A stretch of DNA of 64,000 bases from Phycisphaerae bacterium (GCA_028277645.1 JANQFV010000037.1:1-64000); one strand, 5' to 3'; shown: positions 44,896-53,908, counted from the stretch's first letter. Notes: generated from the sequence alone by a model not told the origin. Numbers and translations are program-made.

Positions 44896-45357
44896 TCAGC
44901 GGCCGTCCTCACCCGCCATGCTCACGGCGAACTGAATATTGTGAAACCCCGCGCTCACCGCCGCGTCCATTGCCCGTACGACGAACTTCCAGCGCACGCC
45001 TGTGTCCGCCCCGACCACAATCGGATTCTCCAGATCCGCACCGAGGTCTCGCCGCTGAGACAGGTACGATCGCAGCTCTGCGAAGGCATTCTCGCCAAGC
45101 GCCTCGTCCACGACGGTCACGTGCGCAGCCGCACCACCGCGGCGATCCTCGAGTGCGATCGTGATCCGCGGATTGATCTGCACCGCAATGCCCACCCCCG
45201 GCCCGCTGCGCGGATCCAGCTCTGTCTGAAGTACGCCCTGCTCCGACAGGCTCAATGATGCCCCCAGCAGAAAGAACACCAGCAACACCATGATGACATC
45301 CACCATAGGTGCTAGATTGGGCACGAACGTCGCCGGCGATTTCAGCGGCTGTATCAC
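44896..45357 (-). CDS. ExbD/TolR-type proton-channel subunit (second copy)
   Basis: 153 aa. One N-terminal membrane helix with the conserved Asp (NLAPMVDVIMVLLVFFLLGASL), then a periplasmic ExbD/TolR domain ending DAAVSAGFHNIQFAV. ExbD subunits work with ExbB to turn proton flow into movement of a TonB-like partner. It overlaps the preceding ExbD stop by ATGA. Its periplasmic part differs from the other copy, suggesting a heteromeric pair. Confidence 0.88.
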   Translation of the reverse strand: MIQPLKSPATFVPNLAPMVDVIMVLLVFFLLGASLSLSEQGVLQTELDPRSGPGVGIAVQINPRITIALEDRRGGAAAHVTVVDEALGENAFAELRSYLSQRRDLGADLENPIVVGADTGVRWKFVVRAMDAAVSAGFHNIQFAVSMAGEDGR

Positions 45358-45869
45358 GAAGTCTCTTCCGGATCGAGGCCTTTATTGGCGGGGAACACGA
45401 CGTTGCTGATATCCGCGAGACCGCACGCGCGCAGCACGACTTCCACGTGCGCGTAGCGCACCTCGCGGTCGGCCCGCACGACGCAGCGTAGCGTGTCCCC
45501 GCTCTCGCGTGCCCGCCGAGCCCGCGCCGCGAGCAGCCGCTCGATCTGCTCGGACTCCAGACTCAGTTCCACGATGCGCTGCCCGTCCCAGTCGGTCACC
45601 AGATACTCCGCCGTGTCCCCGCGCGCGGTCTCAGGCCGCACGGTGATCGTCACCGTGTTCCCCAGTTCGCTCGGCTCGACAACCCGCGCCGCTTCCGCCC
45701 ACGGCAATTCCACGGGCTGCAGCTCCGTCGCTAGCTTGCTCGCCAGCAGGAAGAACACGATCAGACACATCATCACGTCCACCATCGGGGCGAGATTCAG
45801 CGTCATCGGCACGGGTTGAGGTGGCCGTGGCAGCACAACACCATTCCCGTTAGCGCGGCCGAGCCGCAT
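45354..45869 (-). CDS. ExbD/TolR-type proton-channel subunit (first copy)
   Basis: 171 aa from MRLGRANGNG at 45869. The membrane helix with the conserved Asp reads NLAPMVDVMMCLIVFFLLASKLA, followed by a periplasmic domain ending HVEVVLRACGLADISNVVFP. It overlaps the end of exbB by 20 bases. The tracked longer start (45953) lies deeper inside exbB; a start at MTLNLAPM is also possible. Confidence 0.87.
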   Translation of the reverse strand: MRLGRANGNGVVLPRPPQPVPMTLNLAPMVDVMMCLIVFFLLASKLATELQPVELPWAEAARVVEPSELGNTVTITVRPETARGDTAEYLVTDWDGQRIVELSLESEQIERLLAARARRARESGDTLRCVVRADREVRYAHVEVVLRACGLADISNVVFPANKGLDPEETS

Positions 45870-46665
45870 TCGGATCGGAGCTGCTCGTCGACGGTCTGCG
45901 CGGCTGCGCCGTCCGTGTCCGACCGACGTCGGTTGGTTCACTGATTGGATCATTCGAGACGCCGGCGGGCGCCGGGCGGAAGTACTCGAGCAGGTCGAGC
46001 GACTCCACCGTCGCCGCCACGGTCAGCGAATCAATCCGGTTGCGACAAACTCCGTAGAAGCCGATGCCCAGGATCGCCAATGCCAGTCCACCGAACGTGT
46101 TCACCAGCGCTTCACTGATGCCCTTGGCCAAATCACCGCCCGCACCGCCGGCCGCACCGAGTTCGCCAAATGCCCGAATCATGCCCCAGACAGTGCCCAG
46201 CAGACCCAGCAGCGGACCCAGGTTGCCGATGATGTTCAAGTATTCTGCCTTGCGAAACATGCGGCTGCTGAGCTCGCCGGACTTCTCCAGCGCCGCCGCG
46301 TGCATCGCATCGAAGCCGTGTCGGGCATGTTGCAGCGCAGTGCTCATCACCTGGGCGAAGTACGTGCTGCTGCCGCGCAAGCCGTCGAGACACTCACGGA
46401 ATCTGCGGGCTTCAATCTGCTGACGCGCCTCATTGATCTGCGCCGCCGGCACGATGCTTACCCGCCGCACTGCCAGAAAGTGCTCGATGATCAGCGCGAT
46501 CACGACGAACGATCCGGCAATGATGAAGTATGTCGGTAGTTCAATGCCGCGCCAGAAGATCTCCAGCAACGATTGACGCTGCCCCGGCGCCGACGTCTGC
46601 CCGAAAACCGGCAGCGCAGCGAGAAACGCGAATGCCAGCGGCAGCAGTGTTGCGTGAAGTCGCAT
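45850..46665 (-). CDS. ExbB/TolQ/MotA-type proton-channel protein
   Basis: 271 aa from the ATG at 46665, with GGGAG upstream. An N-terminal signal-like segment (LLPLAFAFLAALPVFGQ) and first helix (YFIIAGSFVVIALIIEHFLAV) are followed by the cytosolic loop. The conserved two-helix core then reads YLNIIGNLGPLLGLLGTVWGMIRAF and ALVNTFGGLALAILGIGFYGVCRNRI. This is the TolQ/ExbB signature with the Thr/Pro-lined pore. A cleaved or extra N-terminal helix, as seen in some ExbB proteins, is probable. Confidence 0.92.
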   Translation of the reverse strand: MRLHATLLPLAFAFLAALPVFGQTSAPGQRQSLLEIFWRGIELPTYFIIAGSFVVIALIIEHFLAVRRVSIVPAAQINEARQQIEARRFRECLDGLRGSSTYFAQVMSTALQHARHGFDAMHAAALEKSGELSSRMFRKAEYLNIIGNLGPLLGLLGTVWGMIRAFGELGAAGGAGGDLAKGISEALVNTFGGLALAILGIGFYGVCRNRIDSLTVAATVESLDLLEYFRPAPAGVSNDPISEPTDVGRTRTAQPRRPSTSSSDPNAARPR

Positions 46666-46708
46666 ATTCACTCCCGTCAGATGTTCATCGCAACCGGTTG
46701 CCCGCGCA

Positions 46709-47827
46709 TCAGCGGGAAAGATCCCGCCCGGTCACGATCTTCACTTGCCCACGATTGCCTTCCGCAATCCGCTTCATCCGCCGCGCTCCTTCCGTCTCCC
46801 GCGGCAGGTCGCTCGTGTCCTGCAGGAGCAGCTCGTCGAACACGAGACAGTAGATCCGCGCGCCGCCGTCATTCGCCCGGCCGATCTCATCAATCAGCGC
46901 GTCATCAAAGTACCCATCCGAGAAGAAGAACACGACATCCGGACGCAACGCCAACGCGCGCCGAATCGCTTGCAACGGCTCCGTCGCCCCACGCGGCGCC
47001 CGGTGATCGATCCAGTTGAAGAACTCCCGGCGTACACGCGCCTCCGCGCGCACCAGTTCTGGCCGAAAGCTCTCCGTCTGCACGCGTTCATCGTTGCCCG
47101 CACCGGTGCTGTAGAAGATGACGACGTTGAACGACTGCAACGGTTGCAGCCGGCCGATCGAGCGCTTCAGCTCCCGCTTGAGATCGTCGACCGCAACGAT
47201 GATCGAGCCCGAGAAATCGACCACATACGCCACGCGGTCGCCGCGCACGGTCAGATCCCAGATGCCCGCCTGCCCGATTCGGCCGGTGCCCGTACCGAAT
47301 CCTGATCCGAAGCCACCCGTGCCGGCCGCGCCTGCACCAGTGCCCGTCCCCAACAAGCTCAACGCCCCGGAGCCAAGCCCCAGCCCGCCGTGCCCCGGCC
47401 CGTCGCCGAACACACCTTCGAGCCCACCTGTCGAATCGCGCGACACCAGGTCGTCCAACGCCAGCCGCGGCAGGTCCAGCGATATTTCCTGCTGTAGCAC
47501 ATCACTCGTGGATCGGTTCTCCGGCTCCGTGAAAGACCTCGGCGTCGCCCAGCGAAAGCGCTGTGCGTCATCTGCATCGACACGACGCGTCACGCTGGCC
47601 GAGTACATCCCGGCGTTCGTGCCGTCTCGTGACAGCACTGTGAATGTCTTCAATGCCAACAGCCCGAACACGATCACGTGTATTGCCAGACTGACCGCGA
47701 TTGGCAACCAGAAATGCAGCAGGTGTCGAAAATGCAGATTGCGCGCTTCCCGATCGGAAAGCGGCGTCCGAAACGACGCCGCTCCGCCGGACCGACGTGT
47801 CGACACCACTGCGGTCCGCTCGCTCAC
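46709..47827 (-). CDS. TonB/TolA-like membrane anchor fused to a VWA domain
   Basis: 372 aa. One membrane helix (LPIAVSLAIHVIVFGLLAL, about 41-59) carries Ser46-x3-His50, the same spacing as TonB Ser16/His20 and TolA Ser18/His22, which contact ExbD/TolR. Residues 60-135 are a variable periplasmic linker, and 135-190 a Gly-rich stretch (GHGGLGLGSG, GTGTGAGAAGTGGFGSGFGT). The C-terminus is a VWA domain with a full MIDAS: DFSGS (204-208), Thr282 and Asp304 in FFFSDG. No TonB C-terminal domain is present. Order VWA-ExbB-ExbD-ExbD-TPR on one strand suggests this is the energised transducer of that set. Confidence 0.82.
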   Translation of the reverse strand: MSERTAVVSTRRSGGAASFRTPLSDREARNLHFRHLLHFWLPIAVSLAIHVIVFGLLALKTFTVLSRDGTNAGMYSASVTRRVDADDAQRFRWATPRSFTEPENRSTSDVLQQEISLDLPRLALDDLVSRDSTGGLEGVFGDGPGHGGLGLGSGALSLLGTGTGAGAAGTGGFGSGFGTGTGRIGQAGIWDLTVRGDRVAYVVDFSGSIIVAVDDLKRELKRSIGRLQPLQSFNVVIFYSTGAGNDERVQTESFRPELVRAEARVRREFFNWIDHRAPRGATEPLQAIRRALALRPDVVFFFSDGYFDDALIDEIGRANDGGARIYCLVFDELLLQDTSDLPRETEGARRMKRIAEGNRGQVKIVTGRDLSR

Positions 47828-47863
47828 GCGCGATTTCCTCTCACGAGTCGCGGTCGACCCCCG

Positions 47864-48268
47864 CTAACCTGCTCCGTCAGCCTGCGGCGTCGGCGGAGGT
47901 GTGGCGCCGCCGCCACCCGCGCCCTGCGCCACCTGCACAAAGCTCATGCGCGTCTCATACAACACCTGATCGAGCAGCTTCTTCTCCTCGGGTGTCAGAT
48001 TGCCCTTGGTCTTGTCCTCGATCATCTGCAGCATGTCGATGAAGTGCTTGGCTACCTCGATATTTGGCGGAATCCTCTCGCCCCCCGGGCCAGCCAACAG
48101 CCCCAGACCCGCCAGCGCTTGCACCACGATCAGATTGATCAGTTCGGCGAACGACGCCTCCGGCAACTTCTCGGTCGTGCCGGCCTCCTCCTGCAGCCGC
48201 TCCTTTTCGCGCTGGGCTTCCGCTTTCCAGTCATCATCAACAATGATCTTCTTCTCTTCGTCCGCCAT
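47864..48268 (-). CDS. DUF1844 protein
   Basis: 134 aa, mostly helical and charged. The core ASFAELINLIVVQALAGLGLL ... HFIDMLQMIEDKTKGNLTPEEKKLLDQVLYETRMSFVQV matches the DUF1844 pattern. Function unknown in the family. A Gly/Pro-rich tail follows. It lies 36 bases upstream of the VWA gene on the same strand and may be co-expressed with the ExbB/D set. Confidence 0.82.
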   Translation of the reverse strand: MADEEKKIIVDDDWKAEAQREKERLQEEAGTTEKLPEASFAELINLIVVQALAGLGLLAGPGGERIPPNIEVAKHFIDMLQMIEDKTKGNLTPEEKKLLDQVLYETRMSFVQVAQGAGGGGATPPPTPQADGAG

Positions 48269-48392
48269 GAGGGCACCTCTAAGCAGCGTGTCAGACTAGT
48301 TCAGTGAATGGTAGCCGCACCGAGCGTGGGGAACAACGCAGCCCACGCAGTGCCACACTGCTGTGTCAACAGTGGCCACCCTCGGAACAGCG

Positions 48393-49589
48393 TCACGCCT
48401 TCGCCGGCGCCCCCTCTTCCTCCGGCGGCTCCCACTTCACTGCCCGGTGCGACCGCGGCGAACGAGTGCGCAAATACACCAACCCCAGCAACCCCATGGC
48501 GCTCATTCCCACACCAATGCCCTGCGAGATCGTGAACATCCCCAGCGTGTCGACGGGATTGTCCGCCCGCAACACCTCCAGCGCCCAGCGCGTTAGCGGC
48601 TCCACCAGCAGGAACACACAGATCACTTGGCCGTCGAAACGCCGCTGCCAGTACAGCGCATTCAGAAACGCTGCCAGCACCAACAACGTGACCGTCGAAT
48701 AGAGCTGCACCGGATGAACCGACAGTGAGCGATACTCGACCGCCATAGCGCGCAACTCGGCACTCGTCACGCCGTAACGCTTCATCTGCACGCGAATGTC
48801 ATAGTACGGCAACGACACCTGCTTGCGCTGCAACGCCTGCGCCCGCGCCCGGAGTTGATTCTTCTCCTCAGCCGTTGCTGCCTGCGCCTCCTGCTGTCGC
48901 AAACCGGCAATCTCTGCCGCCAGCGCCTGCTCACGTTCGACGGCCCGCGCGATGTCCGCATCAGACACATCCCAGTTCAGCAGCTCACGCGAAATCGGCT
49001 GCGCCGCCGACCCGTCCGGCAATAGCGCCTGCGGACTGACGAAAACAAGCTCCTTGGGCAGATCGGCCCCCGGTCGCCGTTCGATCCAGTGCTGCCGCGC
49101 CGCGTTGCTGCCATACGGAAACTGCACGGACCACGGTAGCTCACACATTCCGCCCCAGCAGCAGCCGTTCAAAAAACAGCCGATCCGCCCGATCCCCATC
49201 CCCAGTGCCGCCGACGGCGCGATGATGTCGAGATACCAGCGAATCGAGTGCTTCCAAAGCCGCAGGTAGATCAGCACGCTCACCACGACCAGCAGCACAC
49301 CGCCGTAAACTTCGAGCCCACCCTTGCGCACGTCGAGCAACGCCCACAGCAGGTCATCCCGCCGTGCAAATTGATCCCAGTAGTGCCAGACGTACATCAC
49401 GCGCGAACCGACCACGCCGCCAAACAGCGCCAGGAACCCGCAATTCAGCACTACGTCCGGATTGGCCCCGCTGCGCAGCGCGCGCTTCGCGCCCCACCAG
49501 ATCGAAACCAGAAAGCCGATCATCAACGCCACGCCGTAGCCCGGCAATGACCAACCCAAACCGGGGATTTCCCAAAGCACAGGAATCAT
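48393..49589 (-). CDS. lgt: Prolipoprotein diacylglyceryl transferase with a large insertion
   Basis: 398 aa, about 100 longer than E. coli Lgt. It transfers diacylglycerol to the lipobox Cys of prolipoproteins. Family motifs: GWSLPGYGVALMIGFLVSIWW, GRIGCFLNGCCWGGMCELPW and HPVQLY. Between the last two lies about 130 extra residues, including a coiled-coil-like helix (REQALAAEIAGLRQQEAQAA ... LRARAQALQRKQ). The insertion would be exposed to the periplasmic side. The many lipoboxes in this window are its likely substrates. Confidence 0.92.
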   Translation of the reverse strand: MIPVLWEIPGLGWSLPGYGVALMIGFLVSIWWGAKRALRSGANPDVVLNCGFLALFGGVVGSRVMYVWHYWDQFARRDDLLWALLDVRKGGLEVYGGVLLVVVSVLIYLRLWKHSIRWYLDIIAPSAALGMGIGRIGCFLNGCCWGGMCELPWSVQFPYGSNAARQHWIERRPGADLPKELVFVSPQALLPDGSAAQPISRELLNWDVSDADIARAVEREQALAAEIAGLRQQEAQAATAEEKNQLRARAQALQRKQVSLPYYDIRVQMKRYGVTSAELRAMAVEYRSLSVHPVQLYSTVTLLVLAAFLNALYWQRRFDGQVICVFLLVEPLTRWALEVLRADNPVDTLGMFTISQGIGVGMSAMGLLGLVYLRTRSPRSHRAVKWEPPEEEGAPAKA

Positions 49590-49637
49590 GCTGCGTCCCG
49601 TTGCAACTCGACCTCGACACGCGCCGCCGACCGAATG

Positions 49638-50498
49638 CTACGTTCCCGCGGCGTGCGGGTCCACCACCATGTTGTCGATCAACCGCGTCGGCCCCAGGCG
49701 CACCGCCAGCGCGATCAGCACCGCCCGTTCGATCCGTAGCACGGGTTGCAGCGTCTCGGGATCGACAATGCTCACATAGTCAATGCCGCGCGGCTCCGCC
49801 GCCGCCAGGATGTCCAGCATCTCCGTCGTCAGCGTCACCGGATCGCGCTCGCCGACGCCGATGCGATCGCGCGCATGACATAACGCCTCGTGCAATCGCA
49901 GCGCCCGCCCATGCTCGTCCCCGTTCAACAGCACGTTCCGGCTGCTCATCGCCAATCCGTCTGGCTGGCGCACGATCGGACAGCCGACGACCTCCACCGG
50001 CATATCCAGGTCCCGCACCATCCGCCGAATGACCGCAAGCTGCTGAAAGTCTTTCTGCCCGAAGTACGCCCGGTCCGGCTGCACGATGTTGAACAGCTTC
50101 GTAACCACGGTCGCCACACCGTCGAAGTGTCCAGGGCGCGCCGGGCCACACAACGTATCGGTCAGCTTCCGGACCTGCACCGACGTGCTCGCATCCGGCC
50201 GATACATCTCGTCACCCGCCGGCAGAAACACCAGTTCGACGCCTGCGTCGGCACACTTCTTCAGATCGCCCTCGGTATCGCGCGGATACCGATCCAGATC
50301 GTCGTTCGGTCCGAACTGCGTCGGATTCACGAAGATGCTGACGACCGTGTACAGCCCGTCCGCCACCGACGCCTCGACCAGCGACATGTGCCCAGCGTGC
50401 AAATACCCCATCGTCGGCACAAGCCCGATCCGCCGACCGCTGCGGCGCGCCGCAGCGACGCGCTCGCGCACCGCTTTAATCTCACTCACATGTTCCAT
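49638..50498 (-). CDS. panC: Pantothenate synthetase
   Basis: 286 aa, joining pantoate and beta-alanine with ATP to make pantothenate for coenzyme A. The nucleotidyltransferase motif VPTMGYLHAGH (HAGH 34-37), SIFVNPTQFGPNDDLDRYPR, YFGQKDFQQ and the KMSKS-like MSSRNVLL are present. The start at 50498 (MEHVSEIKAV) is chosen over 50534. It precedes lgt by 48 bases on the same strand. Confidence 0.96.
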   Translation of the reverse strand: MEHVSEIKAVRERVAAARRSGRRIGLVPTMGYLHAGHMSLVEASVADGLYTVVSIFVNPTQFGPNDDLDRYPRDTEGDLKKCADAGVELVFLPAGDEMYRPDASTSVQVRKLTDTLCGPARPGHFDGVATVVTKLFNIVQPDRAYFGQKDFQQLAVIRRMVRDLDMPVEVVGCPIVRQPDGLAMSSRNVLLNGDEHGRALRLHEALCHARDRIGVGERDPVTLTTEMLDILAAAEPRGIDYVSIVDPETLQPVLRIERAVLIALAVRLGPTRLIDNMVVDPHAAGT

Positions 50499-50546
50499 GC
50501 CGCACATTGCACCCCGCGCCCGCCCCAAACTCAAGTCGCCCTCTTA

Positions 50547-50581
50547 CCCCCCTCCCTGGCAGGGAGGGGCTGGGGGAGGGT
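50547..50581. repeat. Dispersed CCCTCCC/GGGAGGG palindromic repeat, copy 3
   Basis: CCCCCCTCCCTGGCAGGGAG followed by GGGCTGGGGGAGGGT lies in the divergent gap between panC and the ggt gene. It is the best-conserved palindromic copy of the three. Confidence 0.65.
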
Positions 50582-50660
50582 CGAGCACGCGACTCTCAAA
50601 ACGCGTCAGCACGCCACATGCCGTACAATGCCCCCAGCGCTCCCCTCTGGAGAACCACCG

Positions 50661-52403
50661 ATGTACCGCTGCACGTTACTCCTCCTCATCATCCTCACCT
50701 TCTCATGTACAACCCTCGCCGCCGACCCGCCCTGGATCGCCCGCAGCAAGCTCGGCATGGTCGCCAGCGACTCCCCCGAGGCTTCGCAGATCGGCGCCGA
50801 CGTCCTCGCCGGCGGCGGAAACGCCTTCGACGCCGCCATCGCGACCTCCTTCGCCCTCGCCGTCGCGCGCCCGCACAGCACCGGCCTCGGCGGTGGCGGC
50901 TTCCTGCTCGCCTACGTTGCCGAGCAGCAAGACTGCACCGCGCTCGACTTCCGCGAGTCCGCGCCAGCGGCAGCCACCAGAGACCGCTACATCAAGCTCC
51001 ACGCCGACCGCGGCGATGGCCCCTCGCCCAGCATCTACGGCGGAAACGCCATCGCCGTCCCGGGCCAGCTCGCCGGGCTTGCCGAAATCCACAAGAAATA
51101 CGGCACCAAGCCCTGGGCCGAGCTGGTCGCGCCGGCGATCAAGCTCTGCCACGACGGCTTCGTTGTCGACAAGTCCTTTCGCGGCGCCTGTAAGGACGCC
51201 CTCGCCGACTACCAGCGCTGGCCGGAGCTTCGGAAGTCGTGCGGTCGACTATACGAAACGCTGCTTAATAACGGCGACCTGCCCGAGATCGGCACGCGCA
51301 TCCGCCGCCCGAATCTCGCCCGCGCTCTGCAACTGATCGTCGAACACGGCGCCGACGCGATGCGCACCGGCCCGCTCGCCGAGGCGGTCGTGAAGGCCGC
51401 GAACAACGCCGGCGGCAAGATGACGCTCGCCGATCTGGCGGACTATCGCGTCAAGCCGCGCTCGACGTTGCGGGCCAGCTTGGCCAGTAACTGCGAGGTC
51501 TTCTCGATGCCGCCGCCCTCCTCCGGCGGCATCTGCCTGATCCAGATGCTGGAACACTACAACCACGTGATGCTGAGTTCCCTCATTCGCGAGTGGTCGC
51601 GTCCCTATCACATGATGACCGAGAGCATGAAGCACGCCTTTGCCGACCGCGCCCGTTGGCTCGGCGATCCGGACTTCGCCGACGTGCCGACGGAACGTCT
51701 GATCAGCCGCGAGCACATCAACACCCAGAAGATCGACTACAACACCACGCACCCGCCCGAGTGGTATGGCGGAACACTGCCGCCGCCGGACGACAGTGGT
51801 ACGTCGCACTTCTGCGTCGCGGACCGCTTCGGCAACGTCGTCTCGCAGACCGAGACGATCAACGGCACCTTCGGCTCGCTGGTCGTCGCCGAGCCGTTCG
51901 GCGTCATCCTCAACAACGAGATGGACGACTTCGCCACGAACCCCGGCCAGCCAAACATGTTCGGCCTGATCCAGGGCGAGGCCAACGCCGTCGCGCCGGG
52001 CAAGCGACCGCTGTCGAGCATGACGCCGACGATCGTCACGCGCGACGGCAAGCCCATCCTCGCGCTGGGCGCCTCCGGCGGCCCGCGCATCATCACGTCG
52101 GTCTACCAGGTACTGATTCGAGCAACGTGGGAACGGCAGGACCTCGCAACCGCGATGCAGGCCTTGCGCCTGCACCACCAGTGGCTGCCGAACGAGATCT
52201 ACTTCGACCGCGCGCCGCAGGAGAAGGTGGAATTCGCCGGCAAGAAACGTACGCTGGTCGAGTACCTGGAGAGCTACGGCCACAAGATCGCCACCAAACG
52301 AAAGACCGGCATAGTCCAGGCCATCCAGATCCAACCCGACGGCACGATGATCGGCGCCAGCGATCCGCGGAAAGGCGGGCGGCCGGCAGCGCCGGCAAAG
52401 TGA
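50661..52403 (+). CDS. ggt: Gamma-glutamyltransferase, exported
   Basis: 580 aa from the ATG at 50661, with TGGAG upstream and a signal peptide (TLLLLIILTFSCTTLAA). It hydrolyses or transfers the gamma-glutamyl group of glutathione and related peptides. It is made as a precursor that cleaves itself at the nucleophilic Thr in DDSGTSHFCVAD (Thr381). Other family motifs: GGNAFDAAIATSFALAV, STGLGGGGFLL, LDFRESAP and LSSMTPTIV. The tracked N-terminal extension (257 codons) lies antisense to panC and is rejected. Periplasmic or secreted location is expected. Confidence 0.93.
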   Translation: MYRCTLLLLIILTFSCTTLAADPPWIARSKLGMVASDSPEASQIGADVLAGGGNAFDAAIATSFALAVARPHSTGLGGGGFLLAYVAEQQDCTALDFRESAPAAATRDRYIKLHADRGDGPSPSIYGGNAIAVPGQLAGLAEIHKKYGTKPWAELVAPAIKLCHDGFVVDKSFRGACKDALADYQRWPELRKSCGRLYETLLNNGDLPEIGTRIRRPNLARALQLIVEHGADAMRTGPLAEAVVKAANNAGGKMTLADLADYRVKPRSTLRASLASNCEVFSMPPPSSGGICLIQMLEHYNHVMLSSLIREWSRPYHMMTESMKHAFADRARWLGDPDFADVPTERLISREHINTQKIDYNTTHPPEWYGGTLPPPDDSGTSHFCVADRFGNVVSQTETINGTFGSLVVAEPFGVILNNEMDDFATNPGQPNMFGLIQGEANAVAPGKRPLSSMTPTIVTRDGKPILALGASGGPRIITSVYQVLIRATWERQDLATAMQALRLHHQWLPNEIYFDRAPQEKVEFAGKKRTLVEYLESYGHKIATKRKTGIVQAIQIQPDGTMIGASDPRKGGRPAAPAK

Positions 52404-52817
52404 CAAAGTGAAAACGTGACAAGGTGACAAGGGCAGACGCGGCGAACGTCGGCGGACGGGCGCGGCGTGCGACCGGTAAGACCGGGCCTGCGCGGCCTGA
52501 CGGGGAAGGGTATCAAGATACTCAAGGTTGCGCCCTCTCGTTTTGATACTCTTGGTCCGGCGGAGGTGGGGAGGTGAGAATGTGAGAATGTGAGAAGGTG
52601 GGTATGGCGCGCGGGGGGCGACGGCGGCGCAACGGGCGTGGGTGCGAACGGAGCCATGATTCCAACTTGCGCGCGCGGCGGGCGCGGGCCACGTGGATTT
52701 GGCTGAGTGCGCGAGTTTGGTGGATTTGCGCGGCGTTGGCGGTCGAACGAGAGCCCGTGGGGGGTGAGCTCCGCCCGCCGGTCTTGCACCGTGTTTCACC
52801 TCGGACGAAAGCGAAGC
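52404..52817. other. Intergenic region with microrepeats, no gene seen
   Basis: 414 bases between ggt and the leftward XRE-ImmA gene. Short tandem motifs lie at 52398-52431 (GTGACAA/GTGAAAAC variants) and 52571-52600 (GTGAGAAT twice plus a variant). GTATCAAGATAC is a small palindrome at about 52509. Several antisense frames are open, but none has a ribosome site or family resemblance. The composition is unlike the neighbouring coding DNA, which fits an insertion boundary for the next two genes. Confidence 0.5.
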
Positions 52818-53900
52818 TCAACCGGATTCTGGCTTGCGAAAGTCCGTGAGCTTGAGGGCGCGGTACGGCCGGACAGGCACCGAACCCTCGAGCCCCATGA
52901 GCGGAATCGCGCGAGTGAAGAGCAGACGGGCCATATCGTCCTCGGAGTAGCCGTGATACTGCCGGTGTATCTTGATCAGTTCATTCAGAACGGTGGGCTG
53001 CTCAAACGAGATTGGGTACGGCTCGTTTCGTCGGAATCCGTGAATGCTAATCTGTGTGTAGAGGCTCTTGTACCGCTGCTCACTGATCCGGCGGAGGTGC
53101 CTCGCGCGCACGATCAGCGCCTGCATCGACACCTTCCACTGCATCTTCAGCTGGGCAGCGCGCTGAATCGTCAGGCCGTTGAGCGCGGGACCAATCTCCT
53201 CGGCAGGCATCAACAGCTCGCTCGCGAAGCGATCGGCTTCAGTCTCTACATCGTCTGATGGTAAGGTATGCATGATCGCGTGCCCGAGCTCGTGCGCAAG
53301 GCTGAATCTATGGCGATCGCCAGGGACCTTTGAGTTCATGAAGAACATCGGCGGTTGGCCATCGAGCCATAGGTGCGCTGCATCGATACGGTCCGTATCG
53401 AAGTCGAAGACGGCGACTATGCCACCGGCGTTCTCGAGCGCCGCCGTCAGATTGACAACTGGCCCGGGCGGAAGCCGCCACGCCAACCGTATACGCCGAG
53501 CAACCGCCTCCGCGTCTCCATCAAACCGATCGATATCCAGTCTCTCGAAACGGTTCTCTACGCCGATCTCAGCACCACGCAGCAGCCGTTCGATCTGCAT
53601 CCGCACTACATTCACTAGGGCGACGACTCGGCGCTGAACGTAAATTGGCGCTGTCCTGCGCTTCCGGTTAAACAACAGGCTTGACCCGAGCCCATACAGC
53701 TGATGGCTCTGGCAGAAGAACTCGGGGTCGTATTCGAGTATTGCGGCTATCCGCTTCAGATCTACGTCAGATGGATCGAGAAGCCCATTTTCGAATTTCG
53801 ACACTTTGCCCTGTGTGACATTTACGGCAGTTGCTAGGTCCGCCTGGCTCAGTCCACGTGACTCACGCGCCAGCACCAGCATCCGTGGATTAACATTCAT
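52818..53900 (-). CDS. XRE helix-turn-helix plus ImmA/IrrE metallopeptidase (probable antitoxin/regulator)
   Basis: 360 aa. An N-terminal XRE DNA-binding domain (about 7-60: ARESRGLSQADLATAVNVTQGKVSKFENG) is fused to an ImmA/IrrE (M78) zinc peptidase. It has HELGH (203-207) and a downstream Glu in DVETEADRFASELLMP. Such proteins commonly cleave a repressor or partner protein in stress, phage-lysogeny or toxin-antitoxin systems. The gene starts 8 bases after the stop of the 202-aa gene, so the two form an operon. A phage or island origin is plausible. Confidence 0.88.
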   Translation of the reverse strand: MNVNPRMLVLARESRGLSQADLATAVNVTQGKVSKFENGLLDPSDVDLKRIAAILEYDPEFFCQSHQLYGLGSSLLFNRKRRTAPIYVQRRVVALVNVVRMQIERLLRGAEIGVENRFERLDIDRFDGDAEAVARRIRLAWRLPPGPVVNLTAALENAGGIVAVFDFDTDRIDAAHLWLDGQPPMFFMNSKVPGDRHRFSLAHELGHAIMHTLPSDDVETEADRFASELLMPAEEIGPALNGLTIQRAAQLKMQWKVSMQALIVRARHLRRISEQRYKSLYTQISIHGFRRNEPYPISFEQPTVLNELIKIHRQYHGYSEDDMARLLFTRAIPLMGLEGSVPVRPYRALKLTDFRKPESG

Positions 53901-53908
53901 ACAGCGAC

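Noticed and set aside
49890-50660. 257-codon N-terminal extension of the ggt frame
   Set aside because: It lies antisense to panC, is Arg/His/Pro-rich, and the ATG at 50661 has both a ribosome site and a signal peptide.
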